Notes: generated from the letters alone by a model not told the origin. A DNA stretch of 64,000 bases from Pueribacillus sp041725775 (GCF_041725775.1 NZ_JBEUEL010000006.1:59428-123427); one strand, 5' to 3'. Shown: positions 18,492 through 27,851, counted from the stretch's first letter. Numbers and translations: made by a program.

Positions 18492-18924
18492 AAATATGTC
18501 ATCACAGCTACAAAGTCTGATGCGACTGTCATGATCGCTACCGTCGTCATTGTCGTTCTTACGAATGACTTATCAAAAAGTGTACTAGCAAGTGTCATTT
18601 TCCACACGATCTTTTTTGTTGCGAAAATATCAAAAATTAAAGTCACAAAAGAAGAAAAAAATAGTAAAATACATTATCGTCGTACACGGACAATTGTTTT
18701 TTGCATCAGTTAGTGAATTTGTAGAGGCATTTGATTACACGTCTAAAAACAAAAAGATAGATTTTGCGGATTCACACATATGGGACGAATCTGCTGTAGG
18801 TGCCATTGATAAAGTTGTGTTAAAATTGAAAGAACAAAACAACCAAGTGACGATGACAAATTTAAACGCTTCAGGTGAAAAATTAGTTTATACATTAGCG
18901 GTATCGTATCTAACTCATAAATAG
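18492..18924 (+). pseudogene. SulP-family anion permease, C-terminal remnant with frameshift
   Basis: Only the end of a SulP sulfate/bicarbonate-type permease remains. One frame (from about 18492) encodes the last membrane segments (SDATVMIATVVIVVLTNDLS and on to about 18640). The next frame (about 18660-18924) encodes an intact STAS domain including GQLFFASVSEFVEAF and SHIWDESAVGAIDKV. A full SulP is about 490 residues, so about 350 residues are missing and a frameshift lies near 18645. The UspA gene 11 nt downstream matches the common SulP-UspA operon. Confidence 0.85.
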
Positions 18925-18935
18925 GCGGTGAATGA

Positions 18936-19358
18936 ATGATGTATAAAAAAATATTAGTTGCGGTTGATGGTTCAGAAAACTCATTGCGAGCAACAAAACA
19001 GGCAGCCACTATCGCTTTTCTTGCTGAAAACTGTTCAGTAGAAATTTTAAGTGTCGCTGACTATTCAAAAACGAAAAGCGAAGTTCTTTATAGCGAAAGC
19101 TTAGAAAAATTAAATTTAGAACGCAAGAAAAGATTAAAGCCAGCAGAAGATATTTTACAAAAGCAAGGAGTAGAGTACACTGTTAAAATATTACACGGGA
19201 TTCCTGGACCGACGATCGTATCCTATGCGAACAAAAACAATTTTGATATGCTTGTTATCGGAAGCCGTGGACTCAATACATTACAAGAAATGGTGCTCGG
19301 AAGCGTCAGTCATAAAGTCGCTAAGCGTGCCGATTGTCCTGTTTTAATCGTGAAATAG
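18936..19358 (+). CDS. Universal stress protein (UspA family)
   Basis: A 140-residue Usp fold. The N-terminal strand is KKILVAVDGSENSLRATKQA and the ATP-binding signature is GSRGLNTLQEMVLGSVSHKV, ending CPVLIVK. This indicates the ATP-binding UspFG type. An SD (AGGCGG) precedes two tandem ATGs (18936 and 18939); the first is used here. It lies 11 nt after the SulP remnant, whose intact ancestors often pair with a Usp protein thought to sense energy status. The Usp itself looks intact and may now depend on read-through of a dead gene. Confidence 0.88.
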   Translation: MMYKKILVAVDGSENSLRATKQAATIAFLAENCSVEILSVADYSKTKSEVLYSESLEKLNLERKKRLKPAEDILQKQGVEYTVKILHGIPGPTIVSYANKNNFDMLVIGSRGLNTLQEMVLGSVSHKVAKRADCPVLIVK

Positions 19359-19367
19359 ACAGAAGGT

Positions 19368-19402
19368 AAACACATCCAAAATTTAAATTTTGAGTGTGTT
19401 TT
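19368..19402 (+). terminator. UspA gene terminator
   Basis: AAACACA pairs with TGTGTTT through an inner AAAATTTAAATTTT palindrome, followed by a T-rich tail. Confidence 0.75.
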
Positions 19403-19526
19403 ATTTACTTTCAAATGGCACTCTATTAATATATAAAAAAATTACTATATATAAATAGATAACTATCCACAACCAAAGTATTATTTATGATTATATATTT
19501 AACTTCTTATATAAAAGGTGTTGTGA

Positions 19527-19834
19527 ATAGGTTTCAATGAAATCGAACAGATCTTGAAAGCACTTAGTGATGAAAATCGTTTTAGAATTATGGCATATTT
19601 AAGTCTCGACACGCTATGTGTATGTGAAATCGTTGAGCTTCTTACCATTAGTCAGCCCCAAGTGAGTCAGCATTTAAGAAAGCTACGTGAAGCCGGACTC
19701 GTGAAAGACGATAAACGTAGAAGTGCCTCTATTACTCTCTGAACCATGCTCATCGCTATTATCCTGTCGTACTTCATACTATAAGTACACTTCCACCTAT
19801 TCACTTAAACGCAATACGAACAAAATGCAATTAA
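19527..19834 (+). pseudogene. arsR: ArsR-family arsenical repressor, frameshifted
   Basis: The N-terminal frame reads NEIEQILKALSDENRFRIMA, a metal motif CVCEIVELL (ELCVCE type) and the HTH SQPQVSQHLRKLREAGLV. It then stops at 19740 after SITL. Shifting one base at about 19727 restores the expected C-terminus (YYSLNHAHRYYPVV and on to TAA at 19834). There is also no credible start codon: the only in-frame option is TTG at 19554 with no SD, and a TGA lies 24 nt further upstream. With both lesions repaired it would be a normal about 100-residue ArsR. The downstream arsB and arsC are intact. Confidence 0.85.
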
Positions 19835-19850
19835 ATCATTGGAGGAAACG

Positions 19851-21149
19851 ATGAGCACACTTTTCGCCATTCTTATTTTTATGCTTACATTAACGTTCGT
19901 CATTTGGCAGCCAAAAGGTTTATCTATTGGCTGGTCTGCTTGCATTGGAGCGATACTCGCACTCGCTGTTGGTGTCGTCTCCTTTCAAGATGTCATCGAT
20001 GTTACAGCGATTGTCTGGAATGCAACACTAACGTTCGTAGCGCTAATTATCATCTCTCTTATTCTTGATGAAATCGGATTTTTTGAATGGGCAGCATTAC
20101 ATATGGCTCGCATTGCAAACGGTAGCGGTTTACGTATGTTTTTACTCATTATCGTTTTAGGTGCTATCGTATCTGCTTTATTTGCAAACGACGGAGCAGC
20201 ACTCATTTTAACCCCGATCGTACTCGCAATGGTTCGATCTCTCAAGTTTCAAGAGAAAATGATTTTTCCGTTCGTCATGGCATCAGGATTTATCGCAGAT
20301 ACGGCTTCACTTCCGCTTATCGTAAGTAACTTAGTGAATATTGTTTCAGCCGATTATTTTCAGATCGGTTTTATTGAATATGTGACACGTATGTTCGTTC
20401 CTAACTTATTTAGCGTGTCAGCGAGTTTACTCGTTCTATACTTATTTTTTCGAAAGCAAATTCCAAAACACTTTGATGCAGTACAATTGAAAGCTCCTAG
20501 CGAAGCGATCAAGGATCATACAATGTTTCGTTTATCATGGGGTATACTTTCGATATTGTTAATCGGCTATTTTGTTAGTGAGTTTTTCTCACTCCCGGTT
20601 TCATTTATAGCTGGAGCCATTGCTATCGTCTTCATGTTTTTTGCAAACCGAAGCACTGCTGTACATATCCCATCAGTAATTAATGGTGCTCCGTGGGCAA
20701 TTGTGTTCTTCTCAATCGGGATGTACGTCGTCGTATACGGACTAAGAAACGTTGGCTTAACTGGACTTTTAACTGATTTAATCCAAGTAATGGCTGATAA
20801 AAGTATGTTTTTAGCAACGATTGGAATGGGGTTTGTCGCCGCAGTTCTATCCTCAATCATGAACAATATGCCAACCGTTATGATTGACGCGCTTGCAATT
20901 GCTGATACGAATACAACAGGAACATTGCGAGAAACTCTCATTTATGCGAACGTCATCGGCTCAGATTTAGGACCAAAGATTACACCAATCGGCTCGCTTG
21001 CAACGTTACTTTGGCTACATGTCCTAAAAGAAAAAGATGTTCATATTACGTGGGGATACTATTTTAAAATTGGAATCATCCTTACGATTCCAACACTTTT
21101 CATCACACTAGTCGGACTTTATCTTTGGCTATTAATTATTGGATCGTAA
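19851..21149 (+). CDS. arsB: Arsenite efflux membrane protein ArsB
   Basis: A 432-residue ion-transporter-superfamily carrier with about 11-12 membrane helices. Motifs typical of ArsB are FANDGAALILTPIVLAMV and, in the second half, IMNNMPTVMIDALAI and GSDLGPKITPIGSLATLLWL. It extrudes arsenite or antimonite from the cytoplasm. The ATG at 19851 with SD GGAGG (19840-19845) is chosen over a TTG at 19839 inside that SD. It follows the broken arsR by 16 nt and precedes arsC by 14 nt: an arsRBC operon. Confidence 0.94.
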   Translation: MSTLFAILIFMLTLTFVIWQPKGLSIGWSACIGAILALAVGVVSFQDVIDVTAIVWNATLTFVALIIISLILDEIGFFEWAALHMARIANGSGLRMFLLIIVLGAIVSALFANDGAALILTPIVLAMVRSLKFQEKMIFPFVMASGFIADTASLPLIVSNLVNIVSADYFQIGFIEYVTRMFVPNLFSVSASLLVLYLFFRKQIPKHFDAVQLKAPSEAIKDHTMFRLSWGILSILLIGYFVSEFFSLPVSFIAGAIAIVFMFFANRSTAVHIPSVINGAPWAIVFFSIGMYVVVYGLRNVGLTGLLTDLIQVMADKSMFLATIGMGFVAAVLSSIMNNMPTVMIDALAIADTNTTGTLRETLIYANVIGSDLGPKITPIGSLATLLWLHVLKEKDVHITWGYYFKIGIILTIPTLFITLVGLYLWLLIIGS

Positions 21150-21163
21150 TGGAGAGAAACGAA

Positions 21164-21604
21164 ATGGAGAAGAAAATCATTTACTTTCTATGTACAGGAA
21201 ATTCGTGCCGAAGCCAAATGGCGGAAGGCTTCGGAAAAAAATATTTAAATGACGTATTTGACGTCTATTCAGCTGGAATTGAAGCTCATGGATTAAACCC
21301 GCTAGCTGTCAAGGCTATGAATGAAGTCGGCGTAGATATCTCAAAGCAAACGTCTGACATTATCGATGAAAAACTACTAAATAAAGCAGACTACGTCATT
21401 ACGTTATGTGGCGACGCAAACGACAATTGTCCGGTTACGCCTCCGCATGTAATGAAATGGCACTGGGACTTTGATGATCCCGCGAAAGCCAAAGGAACAG
21501 CAGGAGAAAAATGGGCAGTTTTCCAACGTGTGCGTGATGAAATTAAGCAAAAAATAAAGGAGTTTGAGCGCAATTGGAGAATGGCAAATCTAGGAAGTGA
21601 ATAA
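21164..21604 (+). CDS. arsC: Thioredoxin-dependent arsenate reductase ArsC
   Basis: A 146-residue low-molecular-weight-phosphatase-fold arsenate reductase. C10 and C15 lie in the P-loop LCTGNSCRS, and the redox cysteines C82 and C89 in ITLCGDANDNCP, exactly as in the pI258/B. subtilis type. It reduces arsenate to arsenite for export by ArsB. The ATG at 21164 follows GGAGAG; the more upstream in-frame ATGs overlap the end of arsB. The C-terminus is about 7 residues longer than usual (ending ANLGSE). Confidence 0.94.
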   Translation: MEKKIIYFLCTGNSCRSQMAEGFGKKYLNDVFDVYSAGIEAHGLNPLAVKAMNEVGVDISKQTSDIIDEKLLNKADYVITLCGDANDNCPVTPPHVMKWHWDFDDPAKAKGTAGEKWAVFQRVRDEIKQKIKEFERNWRMANLGSE

Positions 21605-21858
21605 AATAGTTTAGGGGCAAATTTAATGACGTTCCCCTTTCTTCCGATGCTATCATATCTTTATCGTTCATGTATAAAAATCAAGCTAAGAGAGTCTTAT
21701 CGGAGAAAAATGATCCGAGCATTGACTTTTTTTACCGATCACACCGCTGCAGTCATCATAATTTGGCTTCATTCCGGCTAGAGTAAACTGGAAATCTTTT
21801 ATTTCTATAACTAGACATTGGAGAAAAAGGCTCTTTAAGATTTACAATAAAACATCTA

Positions 21859-23031
21859 TTAAATAAACAATGTACCGAGAACAACTCCACTTAATACAAC
21901 AGACCATGGTGGCAACTTCCAAAAAACAAGCATACTGAATAAAATAGCAGCAATCACGAAGTCAATCGGACCAAAGATTGCGCTTGTCCAAATCGGCTGG
22001 TAAAATGCAGCGATTAAAATCCCAACGACGGAAGCATTAATTCCTATGAGCGCCCCTTTAATCTTCGGATTGTTTCGTAATGCATTCCAAAATGGCAGTG
22101 TACCGAAAATGAGAAGCATCGCCGGTAAGAATATCGCTATTGTTGCAAGTAACCCACCTTTCCAGCCCGAAATAACTACACCGATGTACGCTGCAAATGT
22201 AAATAATGGACCAGGTACAGCCTGAGCGGCACCGTAACCTGCGAGAAACTCTTCTTCAGTAAGCCAGCCGAGCGGAACAAATTCACGCTCCAGCAGAGGA
22301 AGAACGACATGACCTCCTCCAAAAACGAGTGAACCGGAACGGTAAAAGCTGTCAAACATCGCAATCCATTGAATCGAAGTGACTTCTCTCACGAACGGTA
22401 GAAAAATAAGTAAGCCAAAAAACAGTGTTAAGCAGAATGCAGCAAATTTCCGGGATATCGGAAAGTCCATCGTATCACTGACCGAATCAGATTTTTCTTT
22501 GTAAAGGAAATAGCCGATGACTCCAGCTAGTAAGATCACACCGACTTGTGTAAAGGTTGTCTGCCAAATGAGTACGAGAACCAAGGCTACTAACGCAATA
22601 AGTTTCCGCCCACGATCCGGTGTTAATTTTTCTGCCATGCCAAGAATGGCATGAGCAACAACGACAACAGCAACGATTTTCAAACCGTGAATCCATCCCA
22701 TTTCTCCAATGCCGAATCCTTCAAGAATCGAAGCAAACAAAATGAGTGCAACGACTGATGGAAACGTAAACCCAATAAATGCAAGAATCCCTCCAAGTAC
22801 ACCGCCCCTTAATACACCTACACCAATGCCGACCTGACTACTCGCCGGTCCGGGCAAAAATTGACATAAGACAACAAGGTCAGCATAGCTTTTTTCATTA
22901 AGCCATTTCTTTCTGCGGACATATTCTTCATGAAAGTAACCTAAATGTGCAACTGGACCTCCAAAGGAAGTCAATCCGAGACGTGTTGCAATCCAAAAAA
23001 TCTCAACATATGTACGAATTCCTCTCTCCAC
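21859..23031 (-). CDS. chrA: Chromate efflux transporter ChrA
   Basis: A 390-residue CHR-family protein with two homologous halves. The N-terminal half has FGGPVAHLGYFHEEYVRRKKW and FLPGPASSQVGIGVG. The C-terminal half has the mirrored FGGGHVVLPLLEREFV and AQAVPGPLFTFAAYIG. This long-chain, two-domain form exports chromate. The start is the ATG at 23031, 20 nt from the end of the padR gene upstream, so the two are an operon. Together with arsBC it makes a metal-oxyanion resistance block. Confidence 0.9.
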   Translation of the reverse strand: MERGIRTYVEIFWIATRLGLTSFGGPVAHLGYFHEEYVRRKKWLNEKSYADLVVLCQFLPGPASSQVGIGVGVLRGGVLGGILAFIGFTFPSVVALILFASILEGFGIGEMGWIHGLKIVAVVVVAHAILGMAEKLTPDRGRKLIALVALVLVLIWQTTFTQVGVILLAGVIGYFLYKEKSDSVSDTMDFPISRKFAAFCLTLFFGLLIFLPFVREVTSIQWIAMFDSFYRSGSLVFGGGHVVLPLLEREFVPLGWLTEEEFLAGYGAAQAVPGPLFTFAAYIGVVISGWKGGLLATIAIFLPAMLLIFGTLPFWNALRNNPKIKGALIGINASVVGILIAAFYQPIWTSAIFGPIDFVIAAILFSMLVFWKLPPWSVVLSGVVLGTLFI

Positions 23032-23050
23032 TCATCATCTCCACCGTTCT

Positions 23051-23359
23051 CTAGTTTTTAATTTCTTTAAAGAGTTCATATGCTTTATTCCTAGCTTCGG
23101 TAAGGACTCTATCGCCTTTATCTGTAATCGTATAATACTTTCTAATTTTCCCATCGACATTCCGAGCCTCTTTTTCAAGCAAACCCTCTTCTTCCATCGA
23201 ATGAAGAATCGGATATAAAGTTCCTGGACTAATGCTATAACCATGACTCCTTAACTCTTCTAACATCCATGCACCAAAAACTGGCGTTTCTTTCGCATGA
23301 TGCAAAATATGAATATGAATAAAACCTAGAAATAACTTGCGCAACAATTTGTCTTCCAT
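23051..23359 (-). CDS. PadR-family transcriptional regulator
   Basis: A 102-residue winged-helix regulator of the small PadR type. It has the pattern MLEELRSHGYSISPGTLYPI followed by LHSMEEEGLLEKEARNVDGK and the wing IRKYYTITDKGDRVL. It is the first gene of a two-gene unit with chrA, so it probably controls chromate efflux; PadR-chrA pairs are frequent in Firmicutes. No C-terminal dimer extension beyond the usual short helix is present. An operator is not obvious in the about 80 nt upstream. Confidence 0.88.
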   Translation of the reverse strand: MEDKLLRKLFLGFIHIHILHHAKETPVFGAWMLEELRSHGYSISPGTLYPILHSMEEEGLLEKEARNVDGKIRKYYTITDKGDRVLTEARNKAYELFKEIKN

Positions 23360-23439
23360 TTATAAAATCACCTTATTTCCATAAATATCGTTATTCGATA
23401 TCGATAATCGTAATCAATGTTAACAATTCCAATAAGAAA

Positions 23440-23468
23440 AAGCCAGCTCTCAATTTGAAAGCTGACTT
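23440..23468 (-). terminator. glyS terminator
   Basis: AAGCCAGCT (23440-23448) pairs with AGCTGACTT (23460-23468) with one mismatch; on the minus strand it runs into TTTTTC. Confidence 0.7.
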
Positions 23469-23474
23469 GTCATA

Positions 23475-24857
23475 TTATAACTGTATTTTTTCTTCTAAAA
23501 AACGACGTAGTTCTGCGATCGGCATACGTGTTTGTTCCATCGTATCACGGTCGCGTACAGTGACTTGCTTATCTTCCTCAGAATCAAAATCGTACGTAAT
23601 ACAATATGGCGTTCCAATTTCATCGTGGCGGCGATACCGTTTTCCGATTGAACCGCTTTCGTCATAGTCAACTAAGAAATACTTAGAAAGTTCCGCGAAC
23701 ACTTTTTTTGCACCGTCAGATATTTTTTTCGATAATGGAAAAATTGCAGCTTTATACGGTGCGATTGCTGGATGAAAATGCATGACGGTTCTTGACGTTC
23801 CATCTTCGAGCTTTTCTTCATTGTATGCATCTGTTAAAAATGCAAGGACAACACGGTCGGCACCAAGCGATGGTTCAATACAGTACGGAATGTAGCGTTC
23901 ATTCGTTTCTTGGTCAATATAATGAAAATCTTCACCAGAAAACTCCATATGTTGCTTCAAGTCATAATCCGTACGTGAAGCGACTCCCCATAATTCACCC
24001 CACCCGAACGGAAACTCATATTCAAAATCAGTCGTTTCATCACTATAGTGAGAAAGCTCATCCTCCGTATGGTCGCGCATCCGAATTTTTTCTTTCGTTA
24101 AGCCAAGATCTAGCAACCATTTGTGGCAAAACTCTTTCCAATATTTGAACCACTCTTTCTCTTCTCCTGGCTTACAGAAAAACTCAAGTTCCATCTGTTC
24201 AAATTCACGCGTTCTAAAAGTGAAGTTACCTGGTGTAATTTCGTTACGGAAGCTTTTACCGATTTGAGCAATTCCAAACGGAAGTTTTTTGCGCATGGAA
24301 CGTTGTACGTTTTTAAAGTTAACGAAAATACCTTGTGCTGTCTCTGGACGCATATAAATTTCATTCGAACTTGACTCCGTTACTCCTTGGTGCGTTTTAA
24401 ACATTAAGTTAAATTGACGAATGTCAGTGAAATCTTTAGCTCCACATGTTGGACAAGCAATTTGATGTTCAGCAATAAGTGCTTTCATTTTTTCAAAAGG
24501 GAGTCCATCAACGACGATTTCCATCCCTTTTTCTTCTAGTGTTTCTTCAATTAATTTGTCAGCACGATGACGAGCTTTACATTCTCTACAGTCGATCATC
24601 GGATCGTTAAAATTACTCAGATGACCTGATGCTTCCCATGTTTTCGGATTCATTAAAATTGCGGCATCTAACCCGACATTATACGGAGACTCTTGAACAA
24701 ACTTTTGCCACCATACTTTTTTCACGTTGTTTTTCAATTCAACACCAAGTGGACCGTAATCCCACGTATTCGCTAACCCACCATAAATTTCTGAGCCTGG
24801 AAAAATAAAACCTCTATGCTTCGCATGTGCTACAATTTGATCCATTGATTTTGCCAT
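23475..24857 (-). CDS. glyS: Glycyl-tRNA synthetase, single-chain class II
   Basis: A 460-residue dimeric (alpha2-type) glycyl-tRNA synthetase that charges tRNA-Gly. It has a class II core with motif 2 KSFRNEITPGNFTFRTREFEQ around residue 220 and motif 3 PSLGADRVVLAFL, plus cysteines CRECKARHRADK and CPTCG in the insertion. The C-terminal anticodon-binding domain holds SGSIGKRYRRHDEIGTPYCI. The ATG at 24857 follows GAGGAGG; an upstream ATG at 24878 lies in that SD. It is preceded by a T-box leader at 25120-25345, so it is induced by uncharged tRNA-Gly. Confidence 0.96.
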   Translation of the reverse strand: MAKSMDQIVAHAKHRGFIFPGSEIYGGLANTWDYGPLGVELKNNVKKVWWQKFVQESPYNVGLDAAILMNPKTWEASGHLSNFNDPMIDCRECKARHRADKLIEETLEEKGMEIVVDGLPFEKMKALIAEHQIACPTCGAKDFTDIRQFNLMFKTHQGVTESSSNEIYMRPETAQGIFVNFKNVQRSMRKKLPFGIAQIGKSFRNEITPGNFTFRTREFEQMELEFFCKPGEEKEWFKYWKEFCHKWLLDLGLTKEKIRMRDHTEDELSHYSDETTDFEYEFPFGWGELWGVASRTDYDLKQHMEFSGEDFHYIDQETNERYIPYCIEPSLGADRVVLAFLTDAYNEEKLEDGTSRTVMHFHPAIAPYKAAIFPLSKKISDGAKKVFAELSKYFLVDYDESGSIGKRYRRHDEIGTPYCITYDFDSEEDKQVTVRDRDTMEQTRMPIAELRRFLEEKIQL

Positions 24858-24899
24858 GTCTGTAAAAAACCTCCTCATGATTTTCTTTTAAATCGGTAT

Positions 24900-24916
24900 G
24901 GTTTCGTAACGAAACC
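24900..24916. promoter_or_regulatory. 17-bp palindrome in the glyS leader
   Basis: GGTTTCGT-A-ACGAAACC is a perfect 8-bp dyad with a 1-nt centre. It lies 43 nt upstream of the glyS start and downstream of the T-box terminator. It has the shape of a dimeric-repressor operator, and the centre is too small for a stable RNA hairpin. Function is unknown. Confidence 0.45.
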
Positions 24917-25119
24917 TTCAATAATGTATCCACAATCAGTGCGGATAGTATATTCGATATCTGATCAACAAACGTCCAACTGGCTGCACTATACCCTGTA
25001 TGTTTTCATTCACCTACTTCGTAACTACCACACTTCGGACATTCCGTTGCTCTATTATGATGGTTCATCAGATCTTGCCCTACAGACGATAAAAGTAAAC
25101 GTACAGAAAATAAATAAAA

Positions 25120-25345
25120 CCTCCCGCCACTAGGCCCGCTGCCTAGGGACGAGAGGTTAACCCGCGGTTCCACCCTAATTGATGCATGAGTACCATACGC
25201 ATCCACTTTGTTACAAATAGACACTCGGGATTGCCGTTTCTTTGTTCCTTTCTTTGGGCTCCCACTATCCCCAAATCGCTATGCTGGAAAACATGAACAT
25301 CATGTTTTGTCTTCCTAAGAGATGAAGAGGGAACAAATACTATGA
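25120..25345 (-). ncRNA. T-box riboswitch upstream of glyS
   Basis: On the minus strand AGGGTGGAACCGCGGG (25161-25176) is the conserved T-box. Stem I base pairing is seen between TTTGTTCC (about 25327-25334) and GGAACAAA (about 25243-25250). The competing terminator is the dyad at 25120-25156, followed by TTTTATTT. Uncharged tRNA would stabilise the antiterminator and allow read-through into glyS. I could not assign the specifier codon with confidence; glycine is inferred from the downstream gene. The terminator-to-start distance (about 262 nt) is long. Confidence 0.92.
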
Positions 25346-25415
25346 TCCGTCATCGTTTTCATTCACTTTTAAAACTTAAGTTTTATATTAACAAATATTT
25401 CACAATAAAAACAAG

Positions 25416-26936
25416 TCATTTGTGACTAATTTGTGAAAATAGGCTTATTACTAGCATTTCAACGATGATTAATAATAATGCGAAACCGGCTATTTTCACC
25501 ATCATTTTAAGTAAACTTATTTCTTCGTGGCGAATATTACTCACTTGAGCAGCAAGAAGTACTCTTGACGGAGATGCCATCGTCACATGACCCGCACTCG
25601 CATTTTGACTGTATGCAACAAGCTCCGGTGACAGATTCAACAAATTGGCTGTTTGTACTTGAAGTTTAATAAACATCGCATTTGAACCGGTGTTACTACC
25701 GGTTAAAAATCCCCCAACGGCTCCGATCATTGGGGACAAAATAACGAAAGCACTCCCGAACTTGTTAGCACCCGTTTCAGCAAGCAAATTTGTCATTCCC
25801 GAATAAGCCATCACTTGCGCCATCGCAACAAACCCGAACATCGACACGTTAACAGGTACCCACTGTTTAATCGTTGCTATAAATGATTTTCGGATTAAAG
25901 ATACATTAAGTTTAAACAATACAATGGCAAACAAACATGTTAACAATAAGAAAAATCCTGGTGAATATAAGATTGGAAGTTCAAACGCATACTTTTTTAG
26001 TTCAATGATCCCGTGCGTATTCAACCATTCTCTCACCATCGGAATTAATCGAGACAAAAACAGCATCGTTGTTAAAAGCAAATAAGGACTTAATGCTTTG
26101 AATAAACTGTCTTTTACATTCGTCTCTGATACAGCTACAACATCGTTTTTTTTCTGTTTTTTTTCAGCGAAGCGAACGAAAAGCATTTCAACTGAAAGTG
26201 CCGCGAGTGACGCAAACACACCGGCTAATTCAACACTAACAAATTGACTAAAAAACCAAATCGCACCTATAAGAGCAACAGAAACTGCTATGATTTCAAA
26301 CCATTTTTTACGCAGTTCTTTCCAGCCGCCAACGATAAAAACGGTAATCATAGTAAAATAAAAAAAGACTGGAATACTCATAAGAGCCGTTCCTGCACCA
26401 AGAGAATGGATAGAGATTCCCGTTAGATTTGCTCCAATGACACTTCCCGTTGAAAGCGCACCCCACGGCACAGCAGTTAAACTAACGAGTGACAACACTG
26501 CTGCTTTGAAAAGTGGGAATCCAAGCGCAATTAAAATCGGGGCAATCACAATGACGGCAATTCCAAAACCAGTAACTGATTCAACGAGCGGTGAAAACGC
26601 GATGACGAGAATAAGGGCTTGTCTTGCTGGATCACTCGTTGATTCCGAAATATGCACCGCAATGGTTTGAATAAGACCAGCTTCATTCATTAAGTGGAAT
26701 AACCAAATTCCGAATAAAAGAACGTATGCAACGATAACGGTAAGTAAAAATCCTTCTGCTGTTGCATCGAATAGTGACGTTAAATTTAACGAAAAGTAAG
26801 GTGTAAACATGGCAATAACTGCTGCAACGAAGAAAGAAATGATTCCTGCTGTAACGGATGATTGTTTGAGTACAAAGAGTAATAGAAAAATAACGACAAT
26901 TGGCAAAAGCGCCAAGCTGATCTCCACATGAAGCAC
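25416..26936 (-). CDS. lctP: L-lactate permease (LctP family)
   Basis: A 506-residue membrane carrier with about 12-13 helices. The LctP signatures are FSPLVESVTGFGIAVIVIAP in the first half and MIGAVGGFLTGSNTGSNAMF plus YSQNASAGHVTMASPSRV near the C-terminus. It imports lactate or glycolate with protons. The start is the ATG at 26936. It is followed by no lactate dehydrogenase; a D-lactate/glycolate oxidase-like gene lies elsewhere in the window (42163). It is convergent with nothing near and preceded by an esterase gene on the same strand 36 nt away. Confidence 0.92.
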   Translation of the reverse strand: MLHVEISLALLPIVVIFLLLFVLKQSSVTAGIISFFVAAVIAMFTPYFSLNLTSLFDATAEGFLLTVIVAYVLLFGIWLFHLMNEAGLIQTIAVHISESTSDPARQALILVIAFSPLVESVTGFGIAVIVIAPILIALGFPLFKAAVLSLVSLTAVPWGALSTGSVIGANLTGISIHSLGAGTALMSIPVFFYFTMITVFIVGGWKELRKKWFEIIAVSVALIGAIWFFSQFVSVELAGVFASLAALSVEMLFVRFAEKKQKKNDVVAVSETNVKDSLFKALSPYLLLTTMLFLSRLIPMVREWLNTHGIIELKKYAFELPILYSPGFFLLLTCLFAIVLFKLNVSLIRKSFIATIKQWVPVNVSMFGFVAMAQVMAYSGMTNLLAETGANKFGSAFVILSPMIGAVGGFLTGSNTGSNAMFIKLQVQTANLLNLSPELVAYSQNASAGHVTMASPSRVLLAAQVSNIRHEEISLLKMMVKIAGFALLLIIVEMLVISLFSQISHK

Positions 26937-26972
26937 CTTCTTTGTCTATGTCTAAAGCTCGGAATCTTACAT

Positions 26973-27725
26973 TCATTGTATAATGAGTTGTTTCTTAAGA
27001 AAAGTAAAACTTTCTTTGAAAATCAAGTCTTTATCATTGTCAAGTGTTGCTACGTGATAACTATTTTCTAATACAAGTTTTTTCTTTTCATTTGATGAAA
27101 GATGCTGGAATATGTAATCAGAATCTTTCGGGGGAACGACATGATCAACACGTGAAACACATATTAAAGCGGGGCAATGAATTTGCTCCAACTTGTTCAT
27201 CGTTACTTTTTTTAATTTAAACAATTCATGCAATGATCGAACGGGTGTTTTTTCATACGCCAGCTCTTTTACGTTGTCTGCTTTAATATCAGAACCAATC
27301 CCGTCGATAAATCGCGGCTCTGTTAAACTCAAGATTTGCTCATACTGATCGATATTGATTGTTGCGTTTATCGGGATGATCGCTTTAATCTCAGGATATT
27401 TCTGAGCCATATATAGCGTCAATGTACCGCCCATAGACAAACCAGTCACAACGATCTGGTCGCAACGTTCCTTAAGCCAGTTGAAACCTTCCTCAACAGA
27501 AGCAACCCAATCTTCATACGTAGTCTGTTCCATCTCTTCATAATGGGTGCCATGTCCTTTCAATCTCGGACCACAAACCGTAAAGCCCGCTTTTGCATAT
27601 TGATCGCCTAGATAACGCATACTTTGCGTTGTCCCGGTAAATCCATGTATGACGAGAACGCCAATTTGATTGCCTTCAAAATAAAAAGGTTCCGCTCCTT
27701 CTAAAACAGTATATTGTTTACTCAT
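26973..27725 (-). CDS. Carboxylesterase (Est30/YvaK-like)
   Basis: A 250-residue alpha/beta hydrolase with the catalytic serine in TGLSMGGTLTL, the HGFTGT oxyanion motif, an acid in CVSRVDHVVPPKD and the histidine in NSYHVATLDND. Length and motifs match the monoglyceride-lipase-like carboxylesterases Est30 and YvaK, which hydrolyse short-chain esters in the cytoplasm. The start at 27725 follows GGTGGAGGA; the upstream in-frame ATG at 27764 lacks an SD. It may be co-transcribed with lctP 36 nt downstream, although a functional link is not obvious. Confidence 0.88.
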   Translation of the reverse strand: MSKQYTVLEGAEPFYFEGNQIGVLVIHGFTGTTQSMRYLGDQYAKAGFTVCGPRLKGHGTHYEEMEQTTYEDWVASVEEGFNWLKERCDQIVVTGLSMGGTLTLYMAQKYPEIKAIIPINATINIDQYEQILSLTEPRFIDGIGSDIKADNVKELAYEKTPVRSLHELFKLKKVTMNKLEQIHCPALICVSRVDHVVPPKDSDYIFQHLSSNEKKKLVLENSYHVATLDNDKDLIFKESFTFLKKQLIIQ

Positions 27726-27851
27726 TTTCCTCCACCTTTCACTTTTGTCAAAATTATACCACAATTCCGGTAATCATTGTTATAATTTGTAAATATAAAA
27801 ATCAACCAATGAATATGTTAAACTAGTAAAAATTGCTAAGAAGGGGATCCG

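Noticed and set aside
25006..25224. 72-residue minus-strand ORF in the glyS leader
   Set aside because: It lies inside the T-box terminator and antiterminator; the reading frame is an accident of the structured RNA.
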